NCBI RefSeq assembly: GCF_004146235.1
Contig: NZ_SELO01000003.1
Location: forward strand, 186,001 to 250,000
Length of the DNA: 64,000 nucleotides
Direction: 5' to 3'
Source of the DNA: Tropicimonas sp. IMCC6043
GTDB taxonomy: Bacteria > Pseudomonadota > Alphaproteobacteria > Rhodobacterales > Rhodobacteraceae
Shown here: piece after piece, positions 16,704 to 25,661 of the stretch
How the letters are laid out: the number at the start of each line of letters is the position of its first letter
Position numbering within the stretch: the first letter of the stretch is position 1
The notes under the pieces: model-generated
What the model was told of the DNA's origin: nothing
The model's database searches: none
Seen by the model: only the letters and a program-made list of their open reading frames with translations
Made by a program: the position numbers and the translations under genes

Positions 16704-17426
16704 TCATTCCCTCCAGAGCGGCCGCAGCGTCACGTAGTAGTGGTATTCGATCTGCGAAAAGATCAGCCCGCCGCGGTTCGGCACGTTCTGCCGGAACCCG
16801 AAGGCCATGGCGCAGACCAGGATCAGCGGCGCCCCCACCGCGATCAGCGGCGTGATCCGCATCACCCGGTCATCCCGCCCCGTCAGAAGCATCCAGCCGG
16901 TCAGCCCGACCCAGAGCAGCAGCGCGATCCAGTCGTCGTCATGCGCCTGCCACTCCGATTGCGGGAAATGCAGCAGAAGCGATGCGGCCCCCGCGGTGGC
17001 CACGATCAGCATCGCGAGCTTCATCCGGGCCGGCCTTCCGGCATGGTAGCCATAGATCAGCGCGGTGATCAGCAGCCCCGACGAAATGATGAAATCGACG
17101 CGCGGCACCAGCGCCACGATGTAGAAGAAGAAGATGACGGCGAGAGTGCCGAAGCGAAGTGCCTCGGCCGGGCTCCAGCCGAGCCCGACGGCACTCAGCG
17201 CGTGCCTCGCGCCGCCATCCCGGATCGAAATCAGCATCAGCACGCCGGACAGGACCAGCATGAGGAAGAAGATTCCGAGCGGCACGATCGCGGCAGAGTT
17301 GAACCACTCGACCCCCTTCACGCCGCCCTGGGTGGAGCTGAACAGCGGGATGTCCGATGTGCGCCACAGAAAGAAGACGGACAGCGCCATGAGCACCAGA
17401 GATGCCCAGAAATCGCGGGCGCGCAT
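16704..17426 (-). CDS. tctB: tripartite tricarboxylate transporter, small permease TctB
   Basis: This is a 240-residue membrane protein, starting at 17426 behind AGGA. It shows about six membrane segments, including one in the first 25 residues and the FGTLAVIFFFYIVAL stretch. It is longer than the smallest TctB proteins but has the same layout. Its gene lies between tctC and tctA in the usual order. An alternative TTG start further upstream would add about 9 residues and has a poorer ribosome site. Confidence 0.88.
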   Translation of the reverse strand: MRARDFWASLVLMALSVFFLWRTSDIPLFSSTQGGVKGVEWFNSAAIVPLGIFFLMLVLSGVLMLISIRDGGARHALSAVGLGWSPAEALRFGTLAVIFFFYIVALVPRVDFIISSGLLITALIYGYHAGRPARMKLAMLIVATAGAASLLLHFPQSEWQAHDDDWIALLLWVGLTGWMLLTGRDDRVMRITPLIAVGAPLILVCAMAFGFRQNVPNRGGLIFSQIEYHYYVTLRPLWRE

Positions 17427-17474
17427 CACTGTCCTGTCGTTTTCTTTGTCCAACGCGTGCCCTCCCCGGCCTTG

Positions 17475-17501
17475 TCCGGGAGTGCCAGGCGGCCTCCCGG
17501 A
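17475..17501 (-). other. hairpin between tctC and tctB
   Basis: TCCGGGAG (17475-17482), an 11-nt loop and CTCCCGGA (17494-17501) form an 8-bp stem in the 99-bp gap after the binding-protein gene. No T-run follows. A stem at this place usually lets the binding-protein message accumulate above that of the permease genes. Confidence 0.5.
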
Positions 17502-17525
17502 CATCTGTCACTGTCCTGCCTTGTA

Positions 17526-18533
17526 TCAGGGTTTCTCGATCCCGAGCGACGCCGGATCAACGGTCGCCACGCCGAGGTCCTGCAGCGTGTAGGCGAAGTT
17601 GCTCTCGAGGTTGGAGAACAGGGCCTGCGCCTCCTCGCCGGACTGTCCGCCGATGTCGTAGTGGTTGGCCGCGGCCCATTCCGCGACGGCCTCTCCCGCC
17701 ATGGCGGCATCGAAGGCTTCCGTCAGCTTTGCCTTCACCTCGTCGGAGGCGGAGTTGTGGACGGCAAAGCCGATCGCCTGTTTCAGCGGCAGATAGGCAT
17801 CGAGCCCGTCATAGATGTCGAAGGCCGAGGGCACGGTGATGCCGGCGATCTCGGCGCTCTGCGGCGTGAGCATGGCGAGCGGCTTCAGCTCACCGCCCTC
17901 GATCAGCGGCGCCTGTTCGGCCAGCGACGTCACGACGAGCGCGACCTCGCCCGCAATCGCGGCCTCCTGTCCCGGCGCCGAGCCCTTGTATGGCACGAAC
18001 TTAAACTCCGCGCCCGCACCGTTCTCGATCGCCAGCAGGTTCAGGTGGTGGATCGAGCCGGCCCCGGAAGCTGCCGCCGGAATGGTTCCCGGCGCCGCCT
18101 TCGCGGCATCGACCAGTTCCTCGAGCGTCGCGTAGGAGCTGTTTGCAGGCACCGAGATGAGATCGGGCGAGCCGCCGACGATGAACGGGTACCAGAAGTC
18201 GAACTTCTTGTCCCAGCCGCCCTGCACTGCTGCGGTGACGTTGGATTCCGAAAGCCCGACCAGCGTGTAGCCGTCATCGGGCTGGTTCATCACATAGACC
18301 ATGCCGTTGGAGCCTGCGACTCCGCCAGTCTGGTTGATGACGTTGATCGACACGGGAAGGTGTTTCTCCATCTCTGCCATGATCATGCGGTTGATCGTGT
18401 CGGTGCCGCCCCCGGCGCCCCAGACCACTGCCGTCGTTATGTCCCGATAGGGGTATTCCTGGGCCGCAGTCATCGTCGCGGCTCCCGCAATCACCATCGC
18501 GGCCCCTGCGAATGTTCCAAGCAAAGTCTTCAT
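17526..18533 (-). CDS. tctC: tripartite tricarboxylate transporter substrate-binding protein TctC
   Basis: This 335-residue periplasmic protein of the TctC/Bug family has a cleavable signal peptide (MKTLLGTF to about TAAQ). It then shows the family beta strands with VVWGAGGGTD, TGGVAGSNG near residue 70 and a C-terminal YDIGG segment. It captures a carboxylate and hands it to TctAB. The start at 18533 has an excellent ribosome site (AGGAGGAGG). It is the first gene of the minus-strand operon and faces a Gfo/Idh dehydrogenase gene across a 187-bp regulatory gap. Confidence 0.9.
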   Translation of the reverse strand: MKTLLGTFAGAAMVIAGAATMTAAQEYPYRDITTAVVWGAGGGTDTINRMIMAEMEKHLPVSINVINQTGGVAGSNGMVYVMNQPDDGYTLVGLSESNVTAAVQGGWDKKFDFWYPFIVGGSPDLISVPANSSYATLEELVDAAKAAPGTIPAAASGAGSIHHLNLLAIENGAGAEFKFVPYKGSAPGQEAAIAGEVALVVTSLAEQAPLIEGGELKPLAMLTPQSAEIAGITVPSAFDIYDGLDAYLPLKQAIGFAVHNSASDEVKAKLTEAFDAAMAGEAVAEWAAANHYDIGGQSGEEAQALFSNLESNFAYTLQDLGVATVDPASLGIEKP

Positions 18534-18568
18534 CAACGCCTCCTCCTGGCAGTTGTGTGCTCCTTGTT

Positions 18569-18606
18569 GCATATTTTTGCGTATGCATTAATGTGCATTT
18601 TGTCAA
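18569..18606 (-). promoter_or_regulatory. tct promoter overlapped by inverted repeats (candidate GntR operator)
   Basis: On the minus strand, TTGACA (complement of 18601-18606) is followed after 17 bases by TACGCA (18578-18583). This is a perfect -35 with a weak -10. The same stretch holds the inverted repeat GCATA (18569-18573) / TATGC (18582-18586) and a near-palindrome TGCATTAATG-TGCA (18584-18597). The overlap of dyad symmetry with the promoter suggests repression by the FCD-type GntR protein encoded at 19752. Confidence 0.5.
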
Positions 18607-18720
18607 CGACAGATTGCAACCGGAAGAAAATGCCGCAATGACTCTGGAAGAGAGCCGCGCAATGCCGGAGACAGCGGAGGGCAGGATTGAAGACGGGAAT
18701 TGGTCGAGCCGGAGCGCGGC

Positions 18721-19752
18721 ATGACGGGCGCTGAGACCCTGCGCGTCGCCTGTGTCGGCGCGGGCTATTTCAGCCAGTTCCAATACGAGAGCTGGGCGCG
18801 GATCGACCGGGTTGTGCTTGTCGGGTCCTGCAACCGAAATATCGACAAGGCCCGCCGGACCGGGTTTCCGGCCTACAGCGACCTTGACCTGATGATCCGG
18901 GAGACCCGGCCGGACCTGCTCGACATCATCCTGCCGCCGGTCGTTCATGCGGCCACGATCCGCACCGCACTCGCCGCCGGAGTAAAGACCCTCATATGCC
19001 AGAAACCCTTCTGCAACGACATCGACGAGGCGCAGCGGATGATTGCGGAGGCTGACGCCGCCGGTGCGCGGATCGTGATCCACGAGAATTTCCGTTTCCA
19101 GCCCTGGTATCGCCGCATCCGAGCGGCGATCGAAGCGGGGGCGGTCGGAGCGCTGCAACAGGTTTCATTCCGGCTGCGCCCGGGCGACGGCCAGGGACCG
19201 GACGCCTATCTCGACCGGCAACCCTATTTCCGGACGATGGAACGTTTCCTCGTGCGAGAGACCGGCATTCACTGGGTCGACACGTTCCGGTATCTGCTCG
19301 GCGATCCGCTCTCGGTCTATGCCGACCTCCGCCAGGTCAACCCGGCAATCGCGGGCGAGGATGCCGGATATGTGCTCTTCGAGCACCCGGGCGCGGTGCG
19401 GGCGCTATTTGACGGCAACCGCTGCCTCGACCACGACGCGAAGGATCTTCGCCGCACGATGGGCGAGGCGCTGGTGGAAGGTACCGATGGCACGATCAGC
19501 CTGACGGGCGACGGCGCCGTGACGCTGCGCCGCTTCGGCGGGTCGGAGATGGTCGAGTTGCTGCCCCCCGACCGGACAGAAGGCTTTGGCGGCGACTGCG
19601 TCCATGCCTTGCAGAGCCATGTCGTATCGGGTCTCCTCGACGGCACGGCACTGGAGAACCCGGCTCAGGACTACTTGACGGTGATGCGGATCGAGCAGGC
19701 GATCTACGAATCCGCACGCACGGGACGAAAGATCGCCCTGGAGGCCATGTGA
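18721..19752 (+). CDS. Gfo/Idh/MocA-family oxidoreductase
   Basis: This 343-residue protein has an N-terminal Rossmann motif (VACVGAGYFSQ), the family QKPF motif (EKP-equivalent) near residue 97, and a C-terminal beta-sheet domain with HENFRFQ and the GIHWVD histidine. These enzymes oxidise sugar, inositol or hydroxyacid derivatives with NAD(P). The ATG at 18721 follows GGAG; a TTG at 18700 is less likely. The stop shares a base with the GntR start (TGATG), so enzyme and regulator are co-transcribed away from tctC. Confidence 0.87.
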   Translation: MTGAETLRVACVGAGYFSQFQYESWARIDRVVLVGSCNRNIDKARRTGFPAYSDLDLMIRETRPDLLDIILPPVVHAATIRTALAAGVKTLICQKPFCNDIDEAQRMIAEADAAGARIVIHENFRFQPWYRRIRAAIEAGAVGALQQVSFRLRPGDGQGPDAYLDRQPYFRTMERFLVRETGIHWVDTFRYLLGDPLSVYADLRQVNPAIAGEDAGYVLFEHPGAVRALFDGNRCLDHDAKDLRRTMGEALVEGTDGTISLTGDGAVTLRRFGGSEMVELLPPDRTEGFGGDCVHALQSHVVSGLLDGTALENPAQDYLTVMRIEQAIYESARTGRKIALEAM

Positions 19753-20426
19753 TGTCACGAGCGGAAAAACCGGTTTCGAACACGGAACGCGCAATCGAGG
19801 AACTGCGCCGGCTGGTTTTCTCCGGCGAATTGCCAGCCGGATCCGATCACCTCGAAAGCGAACTCGCCGACCGGCTCGGCATGTCGCGAACGCCGGTTCG
19901 CGAAGCCGCCCGGACGCTCGAAAGCCAGGGGTTGCTGGAACTGCGGGCTCGCAAGGGGGTGCGCATCCTGCCGGTGTCGCTGGAAGACATGCGGGAAATC
20001 TACGACGTCCTGACCGAGCTGGAGAGCCTCGCGGCCGAACGCGCCGCCGAGCGCCGGTATTCGAAGGAGGAACTGGCGGATCTGGAAAACACAATCACGG
20101 ACATGAACCGGGCGCTCGAGGCTGCCGATCTCGAGGCCTGGGCGGAGGCCGACAACCGGTTCCATGCCGAACTCGTCCGTCTCGGCGGCAATTCCCGGAT
20201 CATGGCGATCACGGCGATGATGAGCGACCAGGTGCGGCGCGCGCGGGCGGTGACGCTCTTCATGCGCCCCATGCCGGTGCAGTCGAACCTCGATCACCAG
20301 GGCGTCTTCGAGGCGATCCAGCGCGGCGACGCGGAAGCCGCCCACGACCTGCACCGGGCGCACCGGCAGCGGGCGCGCGACATGATCCTCTCGCTGCTTG
20401 AGCGGCACCGGCTGCGCCAGCTCTAG
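19752..20426 (+). CDS. GntR-family regulator, FadR/FCD subfamily
   Basis: The N-terminal winged helix of this 224-residue protein includes ESELADRLGMSRTPVREAAR, the GntR recognition segment. An all-helical FCD ligand domain follows, with the Asp/His metal-site pattern (DNRFHAEL). FCD regulators sense small carboxylates or sugar acids and usually repress transport operons. It is the natural candidate regulator of tctC to the dehydrogenase and of its own transcript through the palindromes at 18569-18597. The last four bases overlap the convergent PfkB gene. Confidence 0.88.
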   Translation: MSRAEKPVSNTERAIEELRRLVFSGELPAGSDHLESELADRLGMSRTPVREAARTLESQGLLELRARKGVRILPVSLEDMREIYDVLTELESLAAERAAERRYSKEELADLENTITDMNRALEAADLEAWAEADNRFHAELVRLGGNSRIMAITAMMSDQVRRARAVTLFMRPMPVQSNLDHQGVFEAIQRGDAEAAHDLHRAHRQRARDMILSLLERHRLRQL

Positions 20427-21292
20427 CCCGCGTCGACACTCGGCCGGTGGAACCCGCCGCGCTGCGCAACCGCCCCGGCCCCCTGCAGGTTTCCGGCCCG
20501 CAGGCAGGCATCCACGCTCCCACCGGCAAGCCAGGCGCTTATGAAACCCGCGTTGAACGCGTCCCCCGCCCCTGTCGTGTCCACGACCTCGACCGGTTGC
20601 GCCGGCGCGTGAACCTGCCGCCCGTCGACCAGCGCCGTCGCGCCGCCGGGTCCCTGCTTGATCGCAGTCAGCGGGAACCGGGACTCGGGCACGCCGATAT
20701 CGCGCAGATGCGCCACTTCGGCGTCATTGGGCAGGAAGAGGTCGACACTGGCGACGGCGTCGGCGATGTCCGCGGCGGCAAGGCTGTCATCCCAGCTGCA
20801 ATCGAGCGAGATCGTCGCCCCGGCGCTCCGGGCAATGCGGACGATCTCCGGGCGCTCGATCAGCGTGGCCAATTCGCCGATATGGACATGGGCGGCGCCG
20901 ATCCCGGTCAGGTCACCGGCCTCCAGCGGCGGGAAGGCCGGGCCGGATCGCCGGGTGACGAAGGCGCGGTCGCCCTTCCCGGCAAGAGCGACGGTCACTT
21001 GCGGCGCGTCGCCCGCCGGCTGTGTTCCACACAACCGCAGGTCGATCCCGGCCTCTTCCAGATCGTCCGAAAGGATCTGCCCGAATGGTTGCGGTGGCAA
21101 CATCGCCGACAAGGCCGAGACATGGCCGAGCGCTGCTAGATGCGCCGCGGTGATGAACGCACCGCCGCCGGCATGGACACCAAAGCCGCCGGCATAGATC
21201 TCGGTTCCCATCGTCGGCATGCGCGGCAGGTCGGTAAAGATCAGGTCGCAATAGAGGCGCCCGACGCACAGAACCACCGGCCGGTTCGTCAC
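20423..21292 (-). CDS. PfkB-family carbohydrate kinase
   Basis: This 289-residue ribokinase-like enzyme has an N-terminal substrate Gly pair (AGGFGVHAGGGAF) and the anion-hole/catalytic motif DTTGAGDAF near residue 250, with the base Asp. It phosphorylates a sugar or sugar-like hydroxyl with ATP. It is the last gene of the ABC importer operon and overlaps the ATPase gene by 4 bases, so its substrate is probably the imported compound or a breakdown product. Confidence 0.87.
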   Translation of the reverse strand: MTNRPVVLCVGRLYCDLIFTDLPRMPTMGTEIYAGGFGVHAGGGAFITAAHLAALGHVSALSAMLPPQPFGQILSDDLEEAGIDLRLCGTQPAGDAPQVTVALAGKGDRAFVTRRSGPAFPPLEAGDLTGIGAAHVHIGELATLIERPEIVRIARSAGATISLDCSWDDSLAAADIADAVASVDLFLPNDAEVAHLRDIGVPESRFPLTAIKQGPGGATALVDGRQVHAPAQPVEVVDTTGAGDAFNAGFISAWLAGGSVDACLRAGNLQGAGAVAQRGGFHRPSVDAG

Positions 21293-22347
21293 GCGAGCGC
21301 CTCGCCGGTCTGGGCGTCGAAGACATGCATGGTCTCGGTGGCCGCGCCGAGCCGGACGATCTCGCCGACTGCCGGGGGCGTGCGGCCGTCCGCCTTGGCA
21401 ATCACGTCGCCGCTCGACGTTCCGACATAGATGAGCGTTTCGTGCCCGAGCGGCTCGCGCACATTGACCGCGCCTTCGATGACCGCGCTCCCCTGCCCCG
21501 GATGCAGGTCTTCGGGACGAATGCCGAGGATGACCTCGCGGCCCTCGGGAAGGTCGCGCCCGAAGCCCAGCGACCCGCCCGTCGAGAGGTCGATCCTGCC
21601 GCCGTCTGTCACCCTGCCCGGAAGCATGTTCATCGAGGGCGCACCGATGAACTGGGCCACGAAGGTGTTCGCGGGCTGGTGATAGACCTCGGACGGCGTG
21701 CCGACCTGCTGGATGTGACCGTCCTTCATGATGACGATCCGGTCCGCCATGGTCATTGCCTCGACCTGGTCGTGGGTCACGAAGACGATGGTGGAGCCGA
21801 CGCGCTGGTGCAGCTTCTTGATCTCGAGCCGCATCTGCGTGCGCAACTGCGCGTCAAGGTTCGAGAGCGGCTCGTCGAACAGGAAGACGGCCGGGTCGCG
21901 GACCATCGCGCGCCCGATGGCAACGCGCTGCCGCTGCCCGCCGGAGAGCTGGCTGGGCTTGCGGTCGAGATACTCCGTCATGCCGAGAAGTTCGGCGACG
22001 CTTTCGATCCGCCTTTCCTTCTCGGGCTTCGGAGCCTTGGAGCTTCGCAGGCCGAAGCCGATATTCTTGCGCACGGTCATGTGCGGGTAGATCGCGTAGT
22101 TCTGGAACACCATCGCGATGTCGCGATCCTTGGGCTCGAGATTGTTCACCACCCTGCCGGCGATCTCGATGCTGCCGGATGTGACCTCCTCAAGGCCGGC
22201 CACCAGGCGCAGAGTCGTCGACTTGCCACAGCCGGACGGGCCGACGAAGACGACGAACTCGCCGTCCTCGACCTCGAGGTTGATGCTGTGGAGAACCTCC
22301 GTCTTGTCATAGGTTTTCACGAGGTCTCGAATGACGAGATTGGCCAC
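21289..22347 (-). CDS. ugpC: sugar ABC transporter ATPase, UgpC/MsmK type
   Basis: This 352-residue ATPase has Walker A GPSGCGKST near residue 38, the signature LSGGQRQRVA, Walker B FLFDEP, the switch His (VFVTHDQ) and a C-terminal TOBE/MalK-like regulatory domain. It powers the two-permease sugar-type importer encoded upstream in the same operon. The symbol denotes family resemblance only; the substrate is not glycerol phosphate by any direct evidence. Confidence 0.9.
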   Translation of the reverse strand: MANLVIRDLVKTYDKTEVLHSINLEVEDGEFVVFVGPSGCGKSTTLRLVAGLEEVTSGSIEIAGRVVNNLEPKDRDIAMVFQNYAIYPHMTVRKNIGFGLRSSKAPKPEKERRIESVAELLGMTEYLDRKPSQLSGGQRQRVAIGRAMVRDPAVFLFDEPLSNLDAQLRTQMRLEIKKLHQRVGSTIVFVTHDQVEAMTMADRIVIMKDGHIQQVGTPSEVYHQPANTFVAQFIGAPSMNMLPGRVTDGGRIDLSTGGSLGFGRDLPEGREVILGIRPEDLHPGQGSAVIEGAVNVREPLGHETLIYVGTSSGDVIAKADGRTPPAVGEIVRLGAATETMHVFDAQTGEALA

Positions 22348-22350
22348 GGG

Positions 22351-23835
22351 TCAGGTCTCCAGAAGTCGTTCGAAGGCGGCGTTGCGGGCGGCAGCGGCCT
22401 CGGAAATGCGGTCGATCCGGCGATGCCGACGGCGGGACAGGCGGTCTATCCTGTCCCGGTAGATCGCGAAGGCAGCGTCGAGCGCCTCCGGCGCGGGTCC
22501 GCCCGGCCGGTTGCGCAGGGCGACGAAGGTCTCGGGCGCGGTGGCCCGTTCGAATGCTTCGGCGGTGAGCGCCGTGTCGCGCCCGGTCTCGTCCCGGAAC
22601 GCGGCCGCGAAGGCGGCATATCCCTGCCCCAGGGACGTCCTCTGCCGGATGACGGCCGCGGCGGTGCGGGAGGCGACCTCATGCGCCTGGCGGAAGCTCA
22701 GCCCGTCATCCCGCACCAGCGTATCGGCCAGTTCGGTGATCGTGATGCAGGCGGCCTCTGTCGTCGCCCGCACCCGGTCGGCGTTGATCGAACAGGCGGG
22801 CAGCATCGCCGACAGGAGCTCCAGCACCCGCCCGCCGCTCTCGAACGCGGCATATCCGGCCTGCTGAACCTCGCCCTCGCTGTCGTTCATGTCGGTGAAG
22901 GGCGTGTTGTGCATCGTGTTCACGACCATGTCGCAGCGGCCGACGGTGACGCTCGAGAGGTGCCGCATATGCTCGATCGGCACCGGGTTGCGCTTCTGCG
23001 GCATGATCGAGGAGACCTGCACGAGGCTGTTGGGCACGTAGAGCTGGCCCACTTCGAAGGCAGACCAGAACTGCATGTCCTGGATGAGGCGTCCGAGATG
23101 CAGGAAGACCAGCTTGATCGCGGAATAGAGGCCGGTCACGTAATCCACCGCTGCGATGCAGCCATAGGAGTTCAGGAGAGGACCGTCGAAGCCCAGAAGT
23201 TCCGCCACGCGCGGCCTATCGATCGGGAAGCCCGACGTGGTGATGGCGGCCGCCCCCATGGGACAGTGGCCGAGCGCGTCGATGGCAGCATCGAGCCGCT
23301 CCGCGTCGCGCAGCAGCGCCTCCACCGCAGCGCCGAGATAGTGCCCGAAGGTCGACGGTTGCGCCGGCTGACCATGGGTATAGGCGACGATCAGGGTGGA
23401 TTTCTCGGCCGCGGCCTTGTCTGCGAGCGCCGTGGCAAGGTGCAGGACCTGCGCCATCATCGCGTCGGCATGGTCGCGCAGTGCCATCTTGAAGAGCGTG
23501 TGATCCATGTCGTTGCGGGACCGCGCAGTGTGCAGTGCGCCGCCGAGGTCGCCAAGCCGCCTGCGCAGCTCCGCCTCGACGAGGAAGAAATAGTCCTCGA
23601 ACTCGCCGGTGTAGCTCAGCGCCGAGATGTCCACCTCGGCGTCGATATCGCGGAGCGCGCCGGCGATCCTGCGCGCATCGGCCGCCGTCAGGATCCCGGT
23701 CTCGTCGAGCATCAGCAGATGCGCCCGGTTGATCGCCCCCATATGGGCCGCGTAGTGCCGCTTGACCCCCTCGAAGAGCGGCGCAAGCACGGTGTCGCGA
23801 TAGGTCGGGTCGGGAAAGGTCGATGTGTCGGTCAT
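22351..23835 (-). CDS. argininosuccinate-lyase-like fumarate lyase superfamily enzyme
   Basis: This 494-residue enzyme is of the aspartase/fumarase/argininosuccinate lyase superfamily. It has HTARSRND in the first third, the THGQPAQPST catalytic region, and the signature loop SSIMPQKRNP near residue 280. Members eliminate fumarate from N- or O-succinyl compounds. Being embedded in a sugar-type ABC operon and overlapping the permease gene (ATGA), it is unlikely to be the housekeeping arginine enzyme. A lyase acting on an imported aspartate or succinyl conjugate, in the manner of EDDS lyase, fits better. The start at 23835 gives MTDTSTF. Confidence 0.83.
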   Translation of the reverse strand: MTDTSTFPDPTYRDTVLAPLFEGVKRHYAAHMGAINRAHLLMLDETGILTAADARRIAGALRDIDAEVDISALSYTGEFEDYFFLVEAELRRRLGDLGGALHTARSRNDMDHTLFKMALRDHADAMMAQVLHLATALADKAAAEKSTLIVAYTHGQPAQPSTFGHYLGAAVEALLRDAERLDAAIDALGHCPMGAAAITTSGFPIDRPRVAELLGFDGPLLNSYGCIAAVDYVTGLYSAIKLVFLHLGRLIQDMQFWSAFEVGQLYVPNSLVQVSSIMPQKRNPVPIEHMRHLSSVTVGRCDMVVNTMHNTPFTDMNDSEGEVQQAGYAAFESGGRVLELLSAMLPACSINADRVRATTEAACITITELADTLVRDDGLSFRQAHEVASRTAAAVIRQRTSLGQGYAAFAAAFRDETGRDTALTAEAFERATAPETFVALRNRPGGPAPEALDAAFAIYRDRIDRLSRRRHRRIDRISEAAAARNAAFERLLET

Positions 23836-24716
23836 CCCTTGAGCCCCGCCATGACCACGCCGCGGATGATGAATCTCTGGAAGATGAGGAAGACGATCAG
23901 AGTCGGGATGGTGGAGATCGCGGCCCCCGTCATGATGAGCTCCCAGGCCACGTCCGCCTCGTCCCCGAAGGAGGAGAGTCCCACCGGGAGCGTGTACATC
24001 TCGACCGAGTTGGTCACGATCAGTGGCCAGATGAAGGCCGTCCAGTTGCCGAGGAAGACGAAGATCGCGAGCGCCGCCAGCGCCGGCCGGACGAGCGGCA
24101 TTGCGACGGTCCACCAGATCTGAAGCTCGTTCAGCCCGTCGATCCGGGCCGCCTCGATGAAATCGTCCGGCACGGTCTCGAAGAACTGCTTCATCAGGAA
24201 GGTGCCGAAGGCCGTCATCAGGCCCGGGAACATGATGCCCCAGTAGGTGTCCAGCCAGCCGAACTGCTGGCTCATCAGATACCAGGGAATGACCAGCATC
24301 TCGGTCGGGATCATCAGCGTCGACAGGATCGCGATGAAGACGAGGTACCGGCCGGGGAAGCGGAACTTGCAGAGGGTATATCCGACAAGGCTGTCGAAGA
24401 ACACGCTGCAGACCGTGGTGATCACGGCGATGATGATCGAGTTGAGGAACCACCAGTAGAACCGGCCGTCCTCGAGGACATAGGTATAGTTCTCGAGCGT
24501 CGGCTCTTCGGGAATGAAATTCAGGTTGTAGACCTCGTGCGGCCATTTCAGCGAGGTCGAGATCATGAAGGCGATCGGCATCACCATCAGGATGCCGCCG
24601 GCAAACAGCAGCAGGAAGCGGAGGACCTGGCCCATGTTGCGCGGCGGACGCGAGGGGCCGCTCTTAAGCAGAACCTCGGATGAGGGCTTGATCCGGGTGT
24701 CGTCGATGGCGGCCAT
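23832..24716 (-). CDS. carbohydrate ABC transporter permease (MalG type)
   Basis: This 294-residue membrane protein has six predicted membrane helices and the coupling motif EAARIDGLNELQIWWTVAMPL that contacts the ATPase. The N-terminal 40 residues are cytoplasmic and polar. The start at 24716 shares a base with the stop of the first permease gene. It pairs with that protein to form the channel. Confidence 0.9.
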   Translation of the reverse strand: MAAIDDTRIKPSSEVLLKSGPSRPPRNMGQVLRFLLLFAGGILMVMPIAFMISTSLKWPHEVYNLNFIPEEPTLENYTYVLEDGRFYWWFLNSIIIAVITTVCSVFFDSLVGYTLCKFRFPGRYLVFIAILSTLMIPTEMLVIPWYLMSQQFGWLDTYWGIMFPGLMTAFGTFLMKQFFETVPDDFIEAARIDGLNELQIWWTVAMPLVRPALAALAIFVFLGNWTAFIWPLIVTNSVEMYTLPVGLSSFGDEADVAWELIMTGAAISTIPTLIVFLIFQRFIIRGVVMAGLKG

Positions 24717-25609
24717 CAGCGATCTCTCAGGATGCGCAGCTGCAAAAGGCTCACCGCGAGAAGGATAAGGAACAGCACCACCGTCTGCGCCGCCGCATAG
24801 CCCATATCGAACGAGCTGAACGCGGTTTCGTAGATCATCAGCACCAGAGGCTTGGTCGAGTTCAGCGGGCCGCCGGGATTCTGCGTCGTCATGTTGTAGA
24901 CGTGGTCGAAGATCCGCAGGAACCCGATCGACGAAAACACCACGATGAAGACGATCGTCGGCTTGAGCAGCGGCAGGGTGATTTCCCACAGCACGGTCCA
25001 GGACGAGACGCCGTCGATCCGGGCCGCTTCATAATAGCTCCTGGGGATCGCCCGCAGGCCGGCCATGAAGATGATGATCTGGAACCCCAGCCCCGCCCAG
25101 ACGGCCGGCGCCAGGATCGAGGGCAGCGCGTTGGTGGTCGAATTGAGGAAGTTGATCTGCGCGATTCCGAGCGAGGCGAGGAAGTTGTTGAAGAGCCCGA
25201 TCGGCACCGGCTGGTAGAACCAGCGCCATACCCAGGCCATCGCCACCGCGGAGGTCATGAACGGCAGGAAGTAGAGCATCCTGAGAAAACCGTGCAGGAA
25301 CCGCGTCTTGTCGAGGTGATAGGCGATCACGAAGGAGATCACGAGGCTGATCGGCGTGCCCAGCAGCAGGTAGACGAACGTGTTCCTGAAGACCTTCCAG
25401 AAGACCGGATCGGCGAAGAGCTTCTCGTAATTTTCGAGGCCGGTCCATGTCCGCGCACCGAGCAGGTTCCAGTCCTGAAAGCTGATCAGGATGGCATTGC
25501 CCGTGGGGTAGAAACGGATGATTCCGTAAAACAGGACAGGAATGGCCAGAAAGGCCCAGGCCCAGGCAATCTGTTTCTGCCGGATCGTAAGATCGCGATA
25601 AAGCTTCAT
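24716..25609 (-). CDS. carbohydrate ABC transporter permease (MalF type)
   Basis: This 297-residue membrane protein has about six helices and the EAA loop YYEAARIDGVSSWTVLWEITL for ATPase contact. It is the first permease gene after the binding-protein gene, separated from it by a strong hairpin. It belongs to the sugar-uptake (CUT1) group. Confidence 0.9.
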   Translation of the reverse strand: MKLYRDLTIRQKQIAWAWAFLAIPVLFYGIIRFYPTGNAILISFQDWNLLGARTWTGLENYEKLFADPVFWKVFRNTFVYLLLGTPISLVISFVIAYHLDKTRFLHGFLRMLYFLPFMTSAVAMAWVWRWFYQPVPIGLFNNFLASLGIAQINFLNSTTNALPSILAPAVWAGLGFQIIIFMAGLRAIPRSYYEAARIDGVSSWTVLWEITLPLLKPTIVFIVVFSSIGFLRIFDHVYNMTTQNPGGPLNSTKPLVLMIYETAFSSFDMGYAAAQTVVLFLILLAVSLLQLRILRDR

Positions 25610-25628
25610 CGGTCGTCCTGTCGGGCAA

Positions 25629-25650
25629 GCCCCGGCCCGAGGGCCGGGGC
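25629..25650 (-). other. strong hairpin between binding-protein and permease genes
   Basis: GCCCCGGCCC (25629-25638) and GGGCCGGGGC (25641-25650) are perfect inverted repeats separated by 2 bases. They form a stem of at least 9 bp in the 52-bp gap. No T-run follows on the minus strand. The position suggests 3'-end protection of the binding-protein message and reduced read-through. Confidence 0.65.
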
Positions 25651-25661
25651 ACCGTATCGCG

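Noticed and set aside
16632-18641. A 669-codon open frame opposite tctB and tctC
   Set aside because: It is His- and Arg-rich shadow sequence; the tct genes on the other strand have signal, membrane and family motifs.
21325-24123. A 932-codon open frame on the plus strand
   Set aside because: It lies opposite the ABC ATPase, lyase and permease genes, is very rich in Arg, Gly, His and Asp, and shows no domain. It is a GC-driven shadow.
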